From Candidatus Rifleibacteriota bacterium (GTDB taxonomy: Bacteria > Riflebacteria > Ozemobacteria > Ozemobacterales > Ozemobacteraceae), in assembly GCA_022704885.1 (NCBI GenBank), contig JAKJFO010000030.1:1-31100 (forward strand): a stretch of DNA of 31,100 bases, written 5' to 3'. The notes beneath the pieces were generated by a model. It ran no database searches. It was given only the letters and a program-made list of their open reading frames with translations, and had not been told where the DNA came from. This document shows, in pieces, positions 1 to 7,437 of this stretch (the first letter of the stretch is position 1; every line of letters begins with the position of its first letter). A program made the translations under genes and the position numbers.

Positions 1-15
1 TCGCAAAATATTCAT

Positions 16-49
16 TTATCTTGATTGAAAATAGATAATTGTATATACT
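16..49 (+). promoter_or_regulatory. Promoter and overlapping dyad of the arsR-arsC-arsM-acr3 operon
   Basis: A sigma-70-like promoter is visible: -35 TTGATT (21-26), 17-base spacer, -10 TATACT (44-49). An inverted repeat, TTATCT (16-21) and AGATAA (33-38), covers the -35 and half of the spacer. Its arms are 7 of 8 matched when extended by two bases. The position suits an ArsR operator where bound repressor would block polymerase. The dyad and promoter are seen directly; the operator role is inferred from the arsR gene 43 bases downstream. Confidence 0.6.
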
Positions 50-91
50 TCGTTATGTGGCGAAATGTGACTTATGTTGTAAGGCGGTTAT

Positions 92-496
92 ATGAAAGAA
101 ACCCTGAATACCTTGAGAGTTCTCGCTGAAGAAAACCGTTTGCGTATATTCATGGCTCTGCATGAGCAGGAACTGTGCGTCTGCCAGATCGTTGCCCTGC
201 TGGGCCTGGCCGCTTCGACGACCTCAAAGCATCTGGCTCTGATGTATCAGGCCGGCATTCTCGATCAGCGCAAAGAAGGCCGCTGGGCGCATTACCGGGT
301 CAGTCGAGAATGGCTTGGTGGCAATGCCAGACTTGCCATCTGGCTGTCTGGCGAACTTGCTGGATCGCCCAGAATGAAATCAGACCGGGGCAGGCTTGAA
401 GAGATATTTGCAATGCCGCCGGAAAAGCTCTGCCAACCACTGGATAAGTGTGCTTCAGACAAGCCTGTTAGCAGAAGTAGAGGTAAGCAGCGATGA
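92..496 (+). CDS. arsR: ArsR family arsenic-responsive repressor
   Basis: This is a 134-aa winged-helix repressor of the ArsR/SmtB family, first gene of the rightward arsenic operon. The metal-sensing motif ELCVCQ (residues 27-32, Cys29 and Cys31) matches the alpha-3 arsenite site of classical ArsR proteins. The recognition helix follows (ASTTSKHLALM, 41-51), then the wing (KEGRWAHYRV). Two further cysteines, Cys114 and Cys120, lie in a C-terminal tail that extends beyond the usual fold and could be an extra ligand or redox pair. The stop codon overlaps the arsC start (ATGA), so the two are translationally coupled. It should repress its own promoter at 21-49 until As(III) binds. Family assignment is firm; the exact effector is inferred from the cysteine motif and neighbours. 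Confidence 0.93.
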   Translation: MKETLNTLRVLAEENRLRIFMALHEQELCVCQIVALLGLAASTTSKHLALMYQAGILDQRKEGRWAHYRVSREWLGGNARLAIWLSGELAGSPRMKSDRGRLEEIFAMPPEKLCQPLDKCASDKPVSRSRGKQR

Positions 497-918
497 AGAA
501 GCGCGTTCTATTCCTGTGTACCGGCAATTCCTGTCGCAGCCAGATGGCCGAAGCCTGGCTGCGCCATCTTCGTGGTGACGAATTCGCAGCCTTTTCTGCC
601 GGAGTAGCCACGCACGGTATGAATGAGTACGCGATATGCGTTATGAATGAGGTTGGGGTCGATATCTCAAAGCATCGATCCAAGCTGCTCAGTGAGTTCG
701 TCGGGCAAGAGTTCGATCTGGTCGTAACCGTCTGCAGCAAGGCAAACGAGAGTTGCCCGATTTTTCCAGGTAAAACCAGAGTTGTACATGTGCCATTTGA
801 TGACCCGCCGGCACTTGCCGAGGGTCTCAAAGATGAAGAGCAGATTCTCAACTGCTACCGTCGTGTTCGCGATGAAATTGCGGATTTTGTAAAACATATC
901 GAGAAAGCAGGTATTTAA
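493..918 (+). CDS. arsC: Arsenate reductase, low-molecular-weight phosphatase type
   Basis: This 141-aa cytoplasmic enzyme reduces arsenate to arsenite. The P-loop CTGNSCRS (residues 9-16) gives nucleophile Cys9 and Arg15. Cys81 and Cys88 lie exactly where the resolving pair Cys82/Cys89 sits in the S. aureus pI258 ArsC, so the thioredoxin-coupled disulfide cascade appears complete. The FDDPP motif near residue 102 carries the general-acid aspartate. A GAGG Shine-Dalgarno lies about 9 bases before the ATG, which overlaps the arsR stop. arsM follows with no gap. Its product is the substrate for the ArsM and Acr3 encoded next. The three cysteines argue against an ordinary tyrosine phosphatase. 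Confidence 0.95.
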   Translation: MKKRVLFLCTGNSCRSQMAEAWLRHLRGDEFAAFSAGVATHGMNEYAICVMNEVGVDISKHRSKLLSEFVGQEFDLVVTVCSKANESCPIFPGKTRVVHVPFDDPPALAEGLKDEEQILNCYRRVRDEIADFVKHIEKAGI

Positions 919-1710
919 ATGGATTTTAAAGTCATTAAAGACGACGAAATACGTCAGCAGGTAAGTCAGAGATACGCAAAAGTTGCTGCTGGTGGCGGCG
1001 GCTGCTGCGGCCCATCTACCGGCTGTTGTGCTGATCCTTTCGGGCACCCGGAGGTGTCTGAAAAGCTTGGTTATTCAGGTGCCGACATCGCGGGAGTGCC
1101 AGAAGGCGCCAACATGGGCCTTGGTTGCGGTAATCCACAGGTGCTCGCGCAACTCAAACCAGGCGAGACGGTTCTCGATCTCGGCAGCGGCGGCGGGTTT
1201 GACTGCTTTCTGGCTGCCCGCCAGGTCGGCGTTGAGGGCAAAGTGATCGGTGTCGATATGACTCCAGAAATGATCAGCAAAGCTCGAAAAAACGCCATGA
1301 ACGGCGGATTCGCCAATGTTGAATTCAGACTTGGCGAAATCGAGCATCTGCCAGTGGCCGACAACAGCGTTGATGTAATCATTTCAAACTGTGTAATCAA
1401 CCTCTCTCCCGACAAGCCTGCGGTATTTGCAGAGGCATACAGGGTGCTGCGCCCGCAGGGCCGCATAGCTGTTTCTGATGTGGTAGCGCTCAAACCGTTG
1501 CCGGGAAAGATGCAGAACAGCCAGGAAGCATACTGCGACTGCGTGGCCGGCTCGATTTCGGTCGGCGAACTAGAACAGATTCTGATCAGGCAAGGCTTCG
1601 ATTCTGTTCGGGTCGATCTCAAGCCCGAGAGCGCAGAATTCATCAAAACCTGGTTCCACGACGCCGAGAAGTATGTTTGCTCTGCTTCGATCAAGGCGAT
1701 CAAAAGCTGA
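919..1710 (+). CDS. arsM: Arsenite S-adenosylmethionine methyltransferase
   Basis: This 263-aa enzyme methylates As(III), with S-adenosylmethionine as methyl donor, to mono- and dimethylated arsenicals. The N-terminus has a glycine-cysteine-rich segment with two CC pairs (29-30 and 36-37). It is followed by the ArsM signature PEGANMGLGCGNP (Cys70), the SAM-binding motif DLGSGGGFD (87-95), SNCVINL (Cys158) and YCDCVAG (Cys206/Cys208). Cys70, Cys158 and Cys208 match the three conserved arsenite-binding cysteines of characterised ArsM enzymes. The start follows the arsC stop directly. A hairpin lies in the 76-base gap before acr3. Making methylarsenite here fits the presence of an ArsP-type permease in the opposing cluster, since ArsP proteins export methylarsenite. 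Confidence 0.95.
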   Translation: MDFKVIKDDEIRQQVSQRYAKVAAGGGGCCGPSTGCCADPFGHPEVSEKLGYSGADIAGVPEGANMGLGCGNPQVLAQLKPGETVLDLGSGGGFDCFLAARQVGVEGKVIGVDMTPEMISKARKNAMNGGFANVEFRLGEIEHLPVADNSVDVIISNCVINLSPDKPAVFAEAYRVLRPQGRIAVSDVVALKPLPGKMQNSQEAYCDCVAGSISVGELEQILIRQGFDSVRVDLKPESAEFIKTWFHDAEKYVCSASIKAIKS

Positions 1711-1723
1711 AAACTATCGACTA

Positions 1724-1747
1724 AATGCCGTCCCGGAGCGCGGCATT
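1724..1747 (+). other. Hairpin between arsM and acr3
   Basis: Arms AATGCCG (1724-1730) and CGGCATT (1741-1747) pair perfectly around a 10-base loop. No T-run follows, so it is not a standard intrinsic terminator. A role in mRNA processing or in setting the arsM/acr3 ratio is possible but not shown. Confidence 0.4.
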
Positions 1748-1786
1748 CAGCCGTCAGTCTGAATAGGATGATATCAGGAGCGTAAT

Positions 1787-3004
1787 ATGAGTGAGAATAT
1801 TGAAAATAAAGAACGGCAGATGACCAGCATATTCGAAAAATATCTGTCACTGTGGGTTTTTCTATGTATTGTCGGCGGCATCATTCTTGGAAAAGTAGCA
1901 CCAGATCTGGCTAAGACTCTTGACGGCATGTCGATTTTTGTCAATGGCGCGCCAGTGGTTTCTATACCGATTGCAATTTGTCTCTTTCTGATGATGTACC
2001 CGATCATGGTTAAGATTGACTTTGCCGAAGTGGTTAAAGCTGGCAAAAGCGGCACTCCGGTCATTCTTACTTTAATTGTAAACTGGGCAATCAAGCCTTT
2101 TACCATGTATGCGATTGCCTATTTTTTTCTAGGCTACCTTCTGCAGTCTTTTATTGGTGCTGATGCCGTCGATCTCGTCAAAATGCCTTTTGGCCTTGAT
2201 CTTGATGTCGGTGCCGTGCATGGTGCCGGCACTGTCGTTCTGCAGGACGGAGCTAAAATGCTGCAGGTCCCTCTCTGGCGCAGTTTCTTCGCTGGCACAA
2301 TTCTTCTCGGCATCGCTCCCTGCACCGCGATGGTGCTGGTATGGGGTTATCTGTCGCGGGGCAACGATGGCCTGACTCTGGTTATGGTTGCCATAAACTC
2401 TTTAACCATGCTGCTGCTTTACGGCCCTCTTGGCGGTTATCTTCTTGGAGTTGGCAAATTGCCGGTTCCGTGGCAGGCGCTGTTGTTGTCGATCGCTATT
2501 TATGTCGCTCTTCCGCTGGTTGCCGGTCACTTTTCGCGGAAGTGGATTCTCGCAAGTAAAGGCGAAGCCTGGTTCAAAGAAAAGTTTCTTGGTTTTCTCA
2601 CGCCGGTCACTATTCTTGCGCTTTTAACCACCCTTGTACTGCTTTTCTCATTCAAGGGTGAGATAATTGTCGCGAACCCTTTAATGATACTCTGGATAGC
2701 CATTCCTCTAACTATTCAGACTCTTTTCATTTTTGCGCTTGGTTATATTGCCGCAAAGTATCTTGGTCTGAAATACGAAGATGCTGCACCGGCAGCCATG
2801 ATCGGCGCTTCCAACCATTTTGAGGTGGCCATCGCTACCGCAGTCATGCTGTTTGGTCTGTCTTCAGGCGCTGCACTGGCTACAGTAGTGGGTGTTTTGA
2901 TCGAAGTGCCGATAATGCTCATGCTCGTGCGTTTCTGCCTCAAAACTCAACACTGGTTTAAACCACCTGGTGCTGACGAACGGAATGAGGCGATTGGATC
3001 CTGA
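1787..3004 (+). CDS. acr3: Acr3 family arsenite efflux permease
   Basis: This is a 405-aa, about ten-helix inner-membrane antiporter of the Acr3 (BART) family that exports arsenite. It opens with the family's [15 protein letters not shown] first helix, and [14 protein letters not shown] (Cys179) carries the essential helix-4 cysteine. The late motif [17 protein letters not shown] is the conserved Acr3 sequence near helix 9. Between helices 3 and 4 there are about 50 residues (118-168) where Acr3 proteins I can recall have roughly 12-20, so a loop insertion is likely. AGGAG lies 6 bases before the ATG. It is the last gene of the arsR operon and is followed by a strong terminator. Confidence 0.94.
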   Translation: MSENIENKERQMTSIFEKYLSLWVFLCIVGGIILGKVAPDLAKTLDGMSIFVNGAPVVSIPIAICLFLMMYPIMVKIDFAEVVKAGKSGTPVILTLIVNWAIKPFTMYAIAYFFLGYLLQSFIGADAVDLVKMPFGLDLDVGAVHGAGTVVLQDGAKMLQVPLWRSFFAGTILLGIAPCTAMVLVWGYLSRGNDGLTLVMVAINSLTMLLLYGPLGGYLLGVGKLPVPWQALLLSIAIYVALPLVAGHFSRKWILASKGEAWFKEKFLGFLTPVTILALLTTLVLLFSFKGEIIVANPLMILWIAIPLTIQTLFIFALGYIAAKYLGLKYEDAAPAAMIGASNHFEVAIATAVMLFGLSSGAALATVVGVLIEVPIMLMLVRFCLKTQHWFKPPGADERNEAIGS

Positions 3005-3015
3005 AACAACACTTC

Positions 3016-3055
3016 ATGGGTCGCATAGATCGTTTCTATGCGACCCATTCTTTTT
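3016..3055 (+). terminator. Intrinsic terminator of the arsR-arsC-arsM-acr3 operon
   Basis: A perfect 14-bp stem (3016-3029 with 3035-3048) closes a 5-base loop and is followed by TCTTTTT. It begins 11 bases after the acr3 stop. Confidence 0.93.
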
Positions 3056-3072
3056 AGCATGTTGCTAAAAAG
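3050..3072. promoter_or_regulatory. 10-bp palindrome directly after the acr3 terminator
   Basis: Arms CTTTTTAGCA (3050-3059) and TGCTAAAAAG (3063-3072) are perfect reverse complements around TGT. The left arm contains the T-run of the acr3 terminator. It may be an operator for the HExxH gene 70 bases downstream, or a second hairpin that slows read-through. The symmetry is seen; the role is unknown. Confidence 0.4.
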
Positions 3073-3141
3073 TCTCGTCATGGCATATGCTGCCAGCAAC
3101 TGTTGCTGCCTTACTGTCGCAAATTAGCTGGAGTCATCAGG

Positions 3142-3663
3142 ATGAGCCAACCAGGAGAAATAAATTTTCCTCGCCCCTTTCGTGGACTTGGTCTGGGAGA
3201 ACACCGGTTTCTGACTCTATTGCCGGTTGCGCTGGATAGTCCGGCGGTGCGGCTCATCGAGACCAATGCTTTTCCTGTTTCTTTCCTGATGAAGCGTGCC
3301 AGAATCTGGCTGCTTGCTAAAGAGGGCTTTTGCTGGATTGATGAGACCGTTCCCTGCATCGTCCTGACTCAGCATTATTACCAGAACGGAAACGATCTCG
3401 ATCTATATCTCGACCTTCTCCATGAACTGACCCACATCAGGCAGATATTCGAAGGCAGAGATGTCTGGGAAGAAAAAATCCCTTACCATAGACGGCCAAC
3501 TGAAATTGAAGGATATGCTGTGGCGGTTGCCGAAGGCCGCAGACTGGGCATGGATGAACTCGCCATCATTAAACATCTCAGCAACCCATGGATGACCACT
3601 GATCAGGTTGCGGAACTGCTGAAGAGCGTAAATAACTTTCTTGCGGAATCAGGGCGACTATAG
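3142..3663 (+). CDS. Uncharacterised HExxH protein, putative zinc metallopeptidase
   Basis: I do not recognise a named family for this 173-aa protein. It has a zincin signature HELTH (residues 94-98) and a second conserved-looking block PTEIEGYAVAVAEGRR (119-133), where Glu121 or Glu123 is placed like the third zinc ligand of a gluzincin. There is no signal peptide or membrane helix, so it should be cytoplasmic. The ATG at 3142 is chosen because GGAG lies 8 bases before it; an in-frame TTG at 3103 has no such support. It sits between the two convergent arsenic operons, but the strong acr3 terminator suggests separate transcription. The catalytic role is inferred from the motif only. Confidence 0.7.
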   Translation: MSQPGEINFPRPFRGLGLGEHRFLTLLPVALDSPAVRLIETNAFPVSFLMKRARIWLLAKEGFCWIDETVPCIVLTQHYYQNGNDLDLYLDLLHELTHIRQIFEGRDVWEEKIPYHRRPTEIEGYAVAVAEGRRLGMDELAIIKHLSNPWMTTDQVAELLKSVNNFLAESGRL

Positions 3664-3668
3664 AGCAG

Positions 3669-3687
3669 GCCGGCATTGCATTCCGGC
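3669..3687. terminator. Short hairpin between convergent genes
   Basis: Arms GCCGG and CCGGC flank a 9-base loop in the 30-base gap between the HExxH gene and the end of the leftward operon. No strong T-run is present, so termination efficiency is doubtful. Confidence 0.3.
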
Positions 3688-3693
3688 AGTTCT

Positions 3694-4389
3694 TCAAAGC
3701 CCGGCGAAGCTGATGCCGTAAATGTGCGCCAGAGTATAATAGAGGCCAGCGACGATGAAGATTATGCCGGTAGCGGTTCTTACGTAGAATTCGATGTGAT
3801 TGAGGCTTTTGAAGGCTTTTCCGAGCCATTTGCTGCTGAAGGCGATCAGAAAAGCAAAAAATACCACTGGTATTGCCGTGCCAATGCCGTATAGAGCCGG
3901 CAAGAGCAATGAAGAATTGTTGCTTACGGCGAGCGGGATCAGGGCACCAAAAAACAAACCGGCCGATACCGGGCAAAAAGAAAGGGCGAAGAGAATTCCC
4001 AGTGGAAATGCATATAAAGCGCCGCGTTTGGACGCCTTCTGTTGAATTTCCTCACCGGCCATCTGGATACTCAAACCACTTCCAATGAGGCCAAGCAGAA
4101 TCATTCCCAGCAAAATCAACAGTGGACCAAGAATTTCGTTAAGATATTTCTGCAGGAATCTTGAAAGTTCGCCACTGGCAAGGACCCCCGATGAAAGCAA
4201 CGCGCCAAGAGCAAGGTAGGTAAGGGTTCTGCCGGTGGTGTATAAAAGCCCTGAAAACAGGATGGCGGTTTTACTGTGGAGTTGCCTGCCAATGAATGAA
4301 ATCGCGGCGACGTTAGAGGCCAGCGGACATGGGCTGATTGCCGTAAGAATACCCAGCCAGGCTGCAGTAGTTATGCTTACCCAGGTCAT
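3694..4389 (-). CDS. arsG: CcdA/DsbD-type membrane protein, ArsG family permease
   Basis: This is a 231-aa, about six-helix membrane protein with the CcdA/DsbD transmembrane architecture. The paired redox cysteines are both next to proline: ISPCPLASN (Cys21) in helix 1 and LSFCPVSAG (Cys139) in helix 4. In CcdA and DsbD this pair passes electrons from cytoplasmic thioredoxin to the periplasm. An ArsF-like partner directly upstream (the start overlaps its stop by 4 bases) places it with the ArsG branch, linked in Shewanella to handling of aromatic arsenicals. Known: the fold and the cysteine logic. Inferred: whether this protein moves electrons, an arsenical, or both. It is the last gene of the leftward arsenic operon. 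A plain cytochrome c biogenesis CcdA is the main alternative. Confidence 0.78.
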   Translation of the reverse strand: MTWVSITTAAWLGILTAISPCPLASNVAAISFIGRQLHSKTAILFSGLLYTTGRTLTYLALGALLSSGVLASGELSRFLQKYLNEILGPLLILLGMILLGLIGSGLSIQMAGEEIQQKASKRGALYAFPLGILFALSFCPVSAGLFFGALIPLAVSNNSSLLLPALYGIGTAIPVVFFAFLIAFSSKWLGKAFKSLNHIEFYVRTATGIIFIVAGLYYTLAHIYGISFAGL

Positions 4390-4889
4390 TTGTTGTCTCC
4401 ATTGATTTTACCAAGGGCTTTTTTGACTGCATCTGCAACATAAATATCAAACTCGGCCGGCTTTTCAAGCAGCGGCCAGACGTCGTCAAGACGGTTAAAT
4501 TCCAGGATTTCATCACCCTGAACGACGCTGACAACAATACAGCTCGCGACAACGTCAAACTTTTTCGCCAGAGCTTCATTTTCCTGGAAGTTAATTTCTT
4601 CCCAGAGTATTTTTTTGCTGGTCCAGGCATCGGCAAAATCGCGTTCTACCAGCAGTTTTGCTCTGCTCTCAATGCTGTTGCAGGTCACACAGCGAAAGGT
4701 TGCGTGCATATAAAAGATCTTAACCAGCCGCTCGGCAGAAGTTGTGCCGCCATTGCTGGCGGCAACCATGTTTCCGTTGACGGTCCCTGTAACCACACTG
4801 TGTTTGCCGAGTGCATAGCCGATTGATACCAGCACAAAGGCCAGCAACAGGTAGGTTATTAACTTTTTGTATTTTTCACTTAACTGCAT
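4386..4889 (-). CDS. arsF: ArsF-like membrane-anchored CxxC protein
   Basis: This 167-aa protein has one N-terminal anchor helix (about residues 10-28) and an exported thioredoxin-like domain. The key block FYMHATFRCVTCNSIE (59-74) has the CVTC pair Cys67/Cys70 and matches the ArsF family, annotated as a subunit of a nitrophenyl-arsenical reductase. A third cysteine, Cys117, lies in a beta-strand (VVASCIVVS), where thioredoxins usually have their cis-proline loop. It overlaps the ArsG-like gene by 4 bases, which suggests the two proteins act together, with CcdA/ArsG passing electrons to CVTC. The ArsEFG assignment rests on family memory and gene order, not on a search. Confidence 0.75.
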   Translation of the reverse strand: MQLSEKYKKLITYLLLAFVLVSIGYALGKHSVVTGTVNGNMVAASNGGTTSAERLVKIFYMHATFRCVTCNSIESRAKLLVERDFADAWTSKKILWEEINFQENEALAKKFDVVASCIVVSVVQGDEILEFNRLDDVWPLLEKPAEFDIYVADAVKKALGKINGDNK

Positions 4890-4938
4890 ATCTACAAAAA
4901 CTTACTGATTAGTCTCTACCGGGCAGCCCTGGCTGAGA

Positions 4939-5472
4939 TTATTCACCTTTTGCGGCTTCTGAAGCGTTTTCTGGCGTTGCAGCTTCAGGGGATGATGTCT
5001 CGCTGGCATTAGAAGCCTTCAGAATGCCGAGTTCAGACCACTTGGCAAGCACATCCTCTTCAGAAATAAAGCCAGTATGGCGGAACAGTTCTTTATTTTC
5101 ACTGTCGAGAAAAATCTGAGTCGGTATTGACTGTATTCCATGGCTTCTGGCGAGATCTTGATTCTCAGTTACCCAGACATCGACAAATTCAGTTTTAAAT
5201 TTGTCAGCGTGGTTTTTTGCCAAAGCCTCAAGAACTGGTTCCATGGCTTTGCATGCCTTACATTGTTTTGAGCCGAAGTCGATTATGCGGGGAAGTTTGA
5301 GGGCATCGGTGTCGGATGCTGATGAAGTTGCCGGAGCTGCCAGCTGATTTGCTGATTCACTGATCTGTGCGGCAGGTTGTGCTGGCGTAGTTGTTTCTGA
5401 AGCAGCGCCACAGACTGATGAAAGAAAAAGAGAGGTGGCGAGAAAGACATAACTGATGTTACTTAATTTCAT
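4939..5472 (-). CDS. Exported thioredoxin-like protein
   Basis: This 177-aa protein has a signal peptide (residues 1-24, ending CGAAS), an Ala/Ser/Thr/Pro linker (about 25-58) and a thioredoxin domain. Its active site is GSKQCKACKAME (CKAC, 71-74), and SIPTQIF gives cis-Pro117. A short acidic, alanine-rich tail follows. The ATG at 5472 is chosen over one 27 bases upstream because AAAGGA lies 7 bases before it and the signal peptide then starts cleanly. CxxC with two lysine-flanked cysteines resembles thioredoxins that receive electrons from CcdA/DsbD. In this operon it is a likely periplasmic electron carrier between the ArsG-like membrane protein and a terminal substrate. Confidence 0.85.
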   Translation of the reverse strand: MKLSNISYVFLATSLFLSSVCGAASETTTPAQPAAQISESANQLAAPATSSASDTDALKLPRIIDFGSKQCKACKAMEPVLEALAKNHADKFKTEFVDVWVTENQDLARSHGIQSIPTQIFLDSENKELFRHTGFISEEDVLAKWSELGILKASNASETSSPEAATPENASEAAKGE

Positions 5473-5489
5473 AGCTGATTCCTTTGACA

Positions 5490-5870
5490 CTATTGGCATA
5501 AACCCAGCAGCTCGGCTGCTTTGTCACAGACCCTGGCAATATTTTCCTGATTGACTTCTGTCTGGCCTTTTTTGAAGCCAATTTCAGTAACCATAAGGTG
5601 CTTGAAGTTGGTAAGGCCTTTTTCTTCGAGAGTTTTTCGGGCGCAATTCAACGGGCAGCCGTCAATGACGAGCACTTCGTCAGCACCTTCGGTGCTCTTT
5701 ATAAAGCCACTGATGTTGCCGCCGATTCCGGCGAGACAGGACATGGCGCCTTTCTTGTCGCGACTGAGCTGGCGGGCCGAGCGGTCAGCCAGTTCGCCGA
5801 CATCTGCAGCGCCGGAACAGGTGTAAATAAGAGCCGGACTGCCGCCGCAGGCACAGGTAATTCCTGACAT
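5490..5870 (-). CDS. Cysteine-rich DGC-domain putative zinc-binding protein
   Basis: This 126-aa cytoplasmic protein of the DGC family has eight cysteines (6, 8, 18, 45, 72, 76, 115, 125). The signature IDGCPLNCARKTLE spans 69-82, and the N-terminus has CAC (6-8) and YTCSG. The family is annotated as zinc-binding with no firm function, and its members often sit beside arsenical permeases and CcdA-like proteins. The number of cysteines would allow tight binding of a soft metal or metalloid such as As(III). AAGGAG lies 8 bases before the ATG. By position it could be the ArsE partner of the ArsF/ArsG pair; I cannot confirm this. Confidence 0.75.
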   Translation of the reverse strand: MSGITCACGGSPALIYTCSGAADVGELADRSARQLSRDKKGAMSCLAGIGGNISGFIKSTEGADEVLVIDGCPLNCARKTLEEKGLTNFKHLMVTEIGFKKGQTEVNQENIARVCDKAAELLGLCQ

Positions 5871-5882
5871 GCTCTTTGCTCC

Positions 5883-6113
5883 TTATTTGAGGTGCTTCTT
5901 GATTTCTTCGACGCCTGGCACTTTGCCGGCGAATTTGACATTTCCGTCAACAGCCAGAGCCGGGGTAATCATGACGCCAAAGCCCATGATTTCGTTGATA
6001 TCAGTGACCTTTACCATTTCATAGCTCAGGCCGAGTTCTTTAGCAGCCTGTTCGGCTTCTGCTGCAAGCTTGTGGCACTTCGGGCAACCTGTTCCAAGAA
6101 TCTGAATCTTCAT
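5883..6113 (-). CDS. Small CPKC thioredoxin-like redox protein
   Basis: This 76-aa glutaredoxin-like protein is of the small redox-active disulfide type (MTH895/TM0996-like). ILGTGCPKCHKL carries the CPKC active site at residues 10-13, and ITPALAVDG supplies the cis-proline. It has no signal peptide, so it is cytoplasmic. The start at 6113 gives the family's usual MKIQILG opening, with GGAGG 12 bases upstream; an ATG at 6131 that overlaps the permease stop by one base would add six residues. In many genomes such proteins lie beside DUF318/ArsP permeases, as here. It may reduce or load the substrate of the permease, or feed electrons to the CcdA-like protein. Confidence 0.85.
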   Translation of the reverse strand: MKIQILGTGCPKCHKLAAEAEQAAKELGLSYEMVKVTDINEIMGFGVMITPALAVDGNVKFAGKVPGVEEIKKHLK

Positions 6114-6130
6114 AATATTGATGACCTCCA

Positions 6131-7435
6131 TCAGCTGAAAAATGTTCCGAATATCACACCCAAAATGGTGGAAAATACGATTACCAGCAATACAAACGCG
6201 AACGTCTTTTTGTTACCCAGGACGCTGCGGATAACCAGCATGTTGGGCAGGCTCAATGCTGGACCAGCGAGCAGAAGTGCCAGCGCCGGGCCTTTTCCCA
6301 TGCCGCTGCCAATGAGCCCCTGCAAAATCGGCACTTCGGTCAGTGTCGCAAAATACATGAAAGCACCGACAAATGACGCCAGAAAATTAGACATTATTGA
6401 ATTCCCGCCGACAGCGGTAGCGATCCATTCAGAGGGAATCAGGCCTTCGTAACCGACTCGGCCCAGCAATACGCCGGCAACCAGAACGCCGAACAGCAGC
6501 AGCGGCAGAATCTGTTTGGCAAAATCGTAAGATGATGAGAACCACTCGCCAAGTTCGCCTTCATCAATACTGGTAAAAATGGTCAGGCCAAGAGTGCCGG
6601 CAGTAAATGAAATAAGCGGGTCTGACGGGTACAGGTAACTGAGAGTCGCGACGGCTGAACCGGTAAGAACGGCTTTCCAGGCCTTAAGACGGAACCATGC
6701 AACCAGAATTACTCCGAGAAGAATTGCAAACCCGCTGGTAATTGCCCATTTTGCACTATAAATGTTTGCCCAGAGACCTTCGGGGGCCTGCGGTTTGCCC
6801 CAATTGGCAAATACCAGAATGAATACCATCGAAGCAAAGTATAGTGAATCCTGCCAGAGAGCCCGTTTAATTTCAGGCTCAGGCATCATCATCTGTGCAG
6901 CAGCCTTGGCTTCTTCTTCTTTTCTGAACAGCAGATGCATCGAATAGCCGATGAATATGCTGAGAAAAACCGCGCCAAATGCGCGGGCAATGCCGAGTTC
7001 GGGGCCGAGAATGCGCGCGGTCAGAACAATTGCCAGAACGTTGATTGCCGGGCCAGAATACAGAAATGCGCAGGCGGGACCGAGCCCGGCGCCCATTTTA
7101 TAAATACCCGAAAACAGCGGCAGAATTGTGCAGGAACAGACGGCGAGAATTGTGCCAGAAACCGCGGCCACGCCGTAAGCAAGCATTTTGTTGGCTTTGG
7201 CGCCGAGGTATTTCATGACTGAGGCCTGGCTGATGAAAACGCCGATGGCGCCGGCGATGAAGAAGGCCGGTATCAGGCAGAGCAGAACGTGTTCCTGCGC
7301 GTACCACTTGACCAGATGAAAGGCCTCAAGAACGGCGTTATCAAAGCGTGGTGTGCCGACTGGCAGATAATAGCAGGCGAGAAAAACAATGGTGATGGTA
7401 AGAAAGCTTTTCCATTCTCTTTTCCAGTAGTTCAT
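6131..7435 (-). CDS. ArsP_1/DUF318-type permease
   Basis: This is a 434-aa polytopic inner-membrane permease with two homologous halves. The first half has AVCSCTILPLFSG (Cys100, Cys102) and CAFLYSGPAINVL (Cys122); the second has the matching LAGPALSLPNMLVI. A charged cytoplasmic loop (RKEEEAKAAAQ, 171-181) divides them. SCT...SGPAIN is the signature of the family that includes the methylarsenite exporter ArsP. The gene starts 2 bases after the ArsR stop and overlaps the CPKC gene. With ArsM encoded 5 kb away, export of methylated or aromatic As(III) is a reasonable inference, but many family members have no known substrate. The short spacing implies one operon from 7800 to 3694. Confidence 0.85.
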   Translation of the reverse strand: MNYWKREWKSFLTITIVFLACYYLPVGTPRFDNAVLEAFHLVKWYAQEHVLLCLIPAFFIAGAIGVFISQASVMKYLGAKANKMLAYGVAAVSGTILAVCSCTILPLFSGIYKMGAGLGPACAFLYSGPAINVLAIVLTARILGPELGIARAFGAVFLSIFIGYSMHLLFRKEEEAKAAAQMMMPEPEIKRALWQDSLYFASMVFILVFANWGKPQAPEGLWANIYSAKWAITSGFAILLGVILVAWFRLKAWKAVLTGSAVATLSYLYPSDPLISFTAGTLGLTIFTSIDEGELGEWFSSSYDFAKQILPLLLFGVLVAGVLLGRVGYEGLIPSEWIATAVGGNSIMSNFLASFVGAFMYFATLTEVPILQGLIGSGMGKGPALALLLAGPALSLPNMLVIRSVLGNKKTFAFVLLVIVFSTILGVIFGTFFS

Positions 7436-7437
7436 GA

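Noticed and set aside
1071..1850. A 259-codon open frame on the minus strand opposite arsM
   Set aside because: arsM has every catalytic motif on the plus strand; the opposite frame has no motif and crosses the arsM-acr3 gap.
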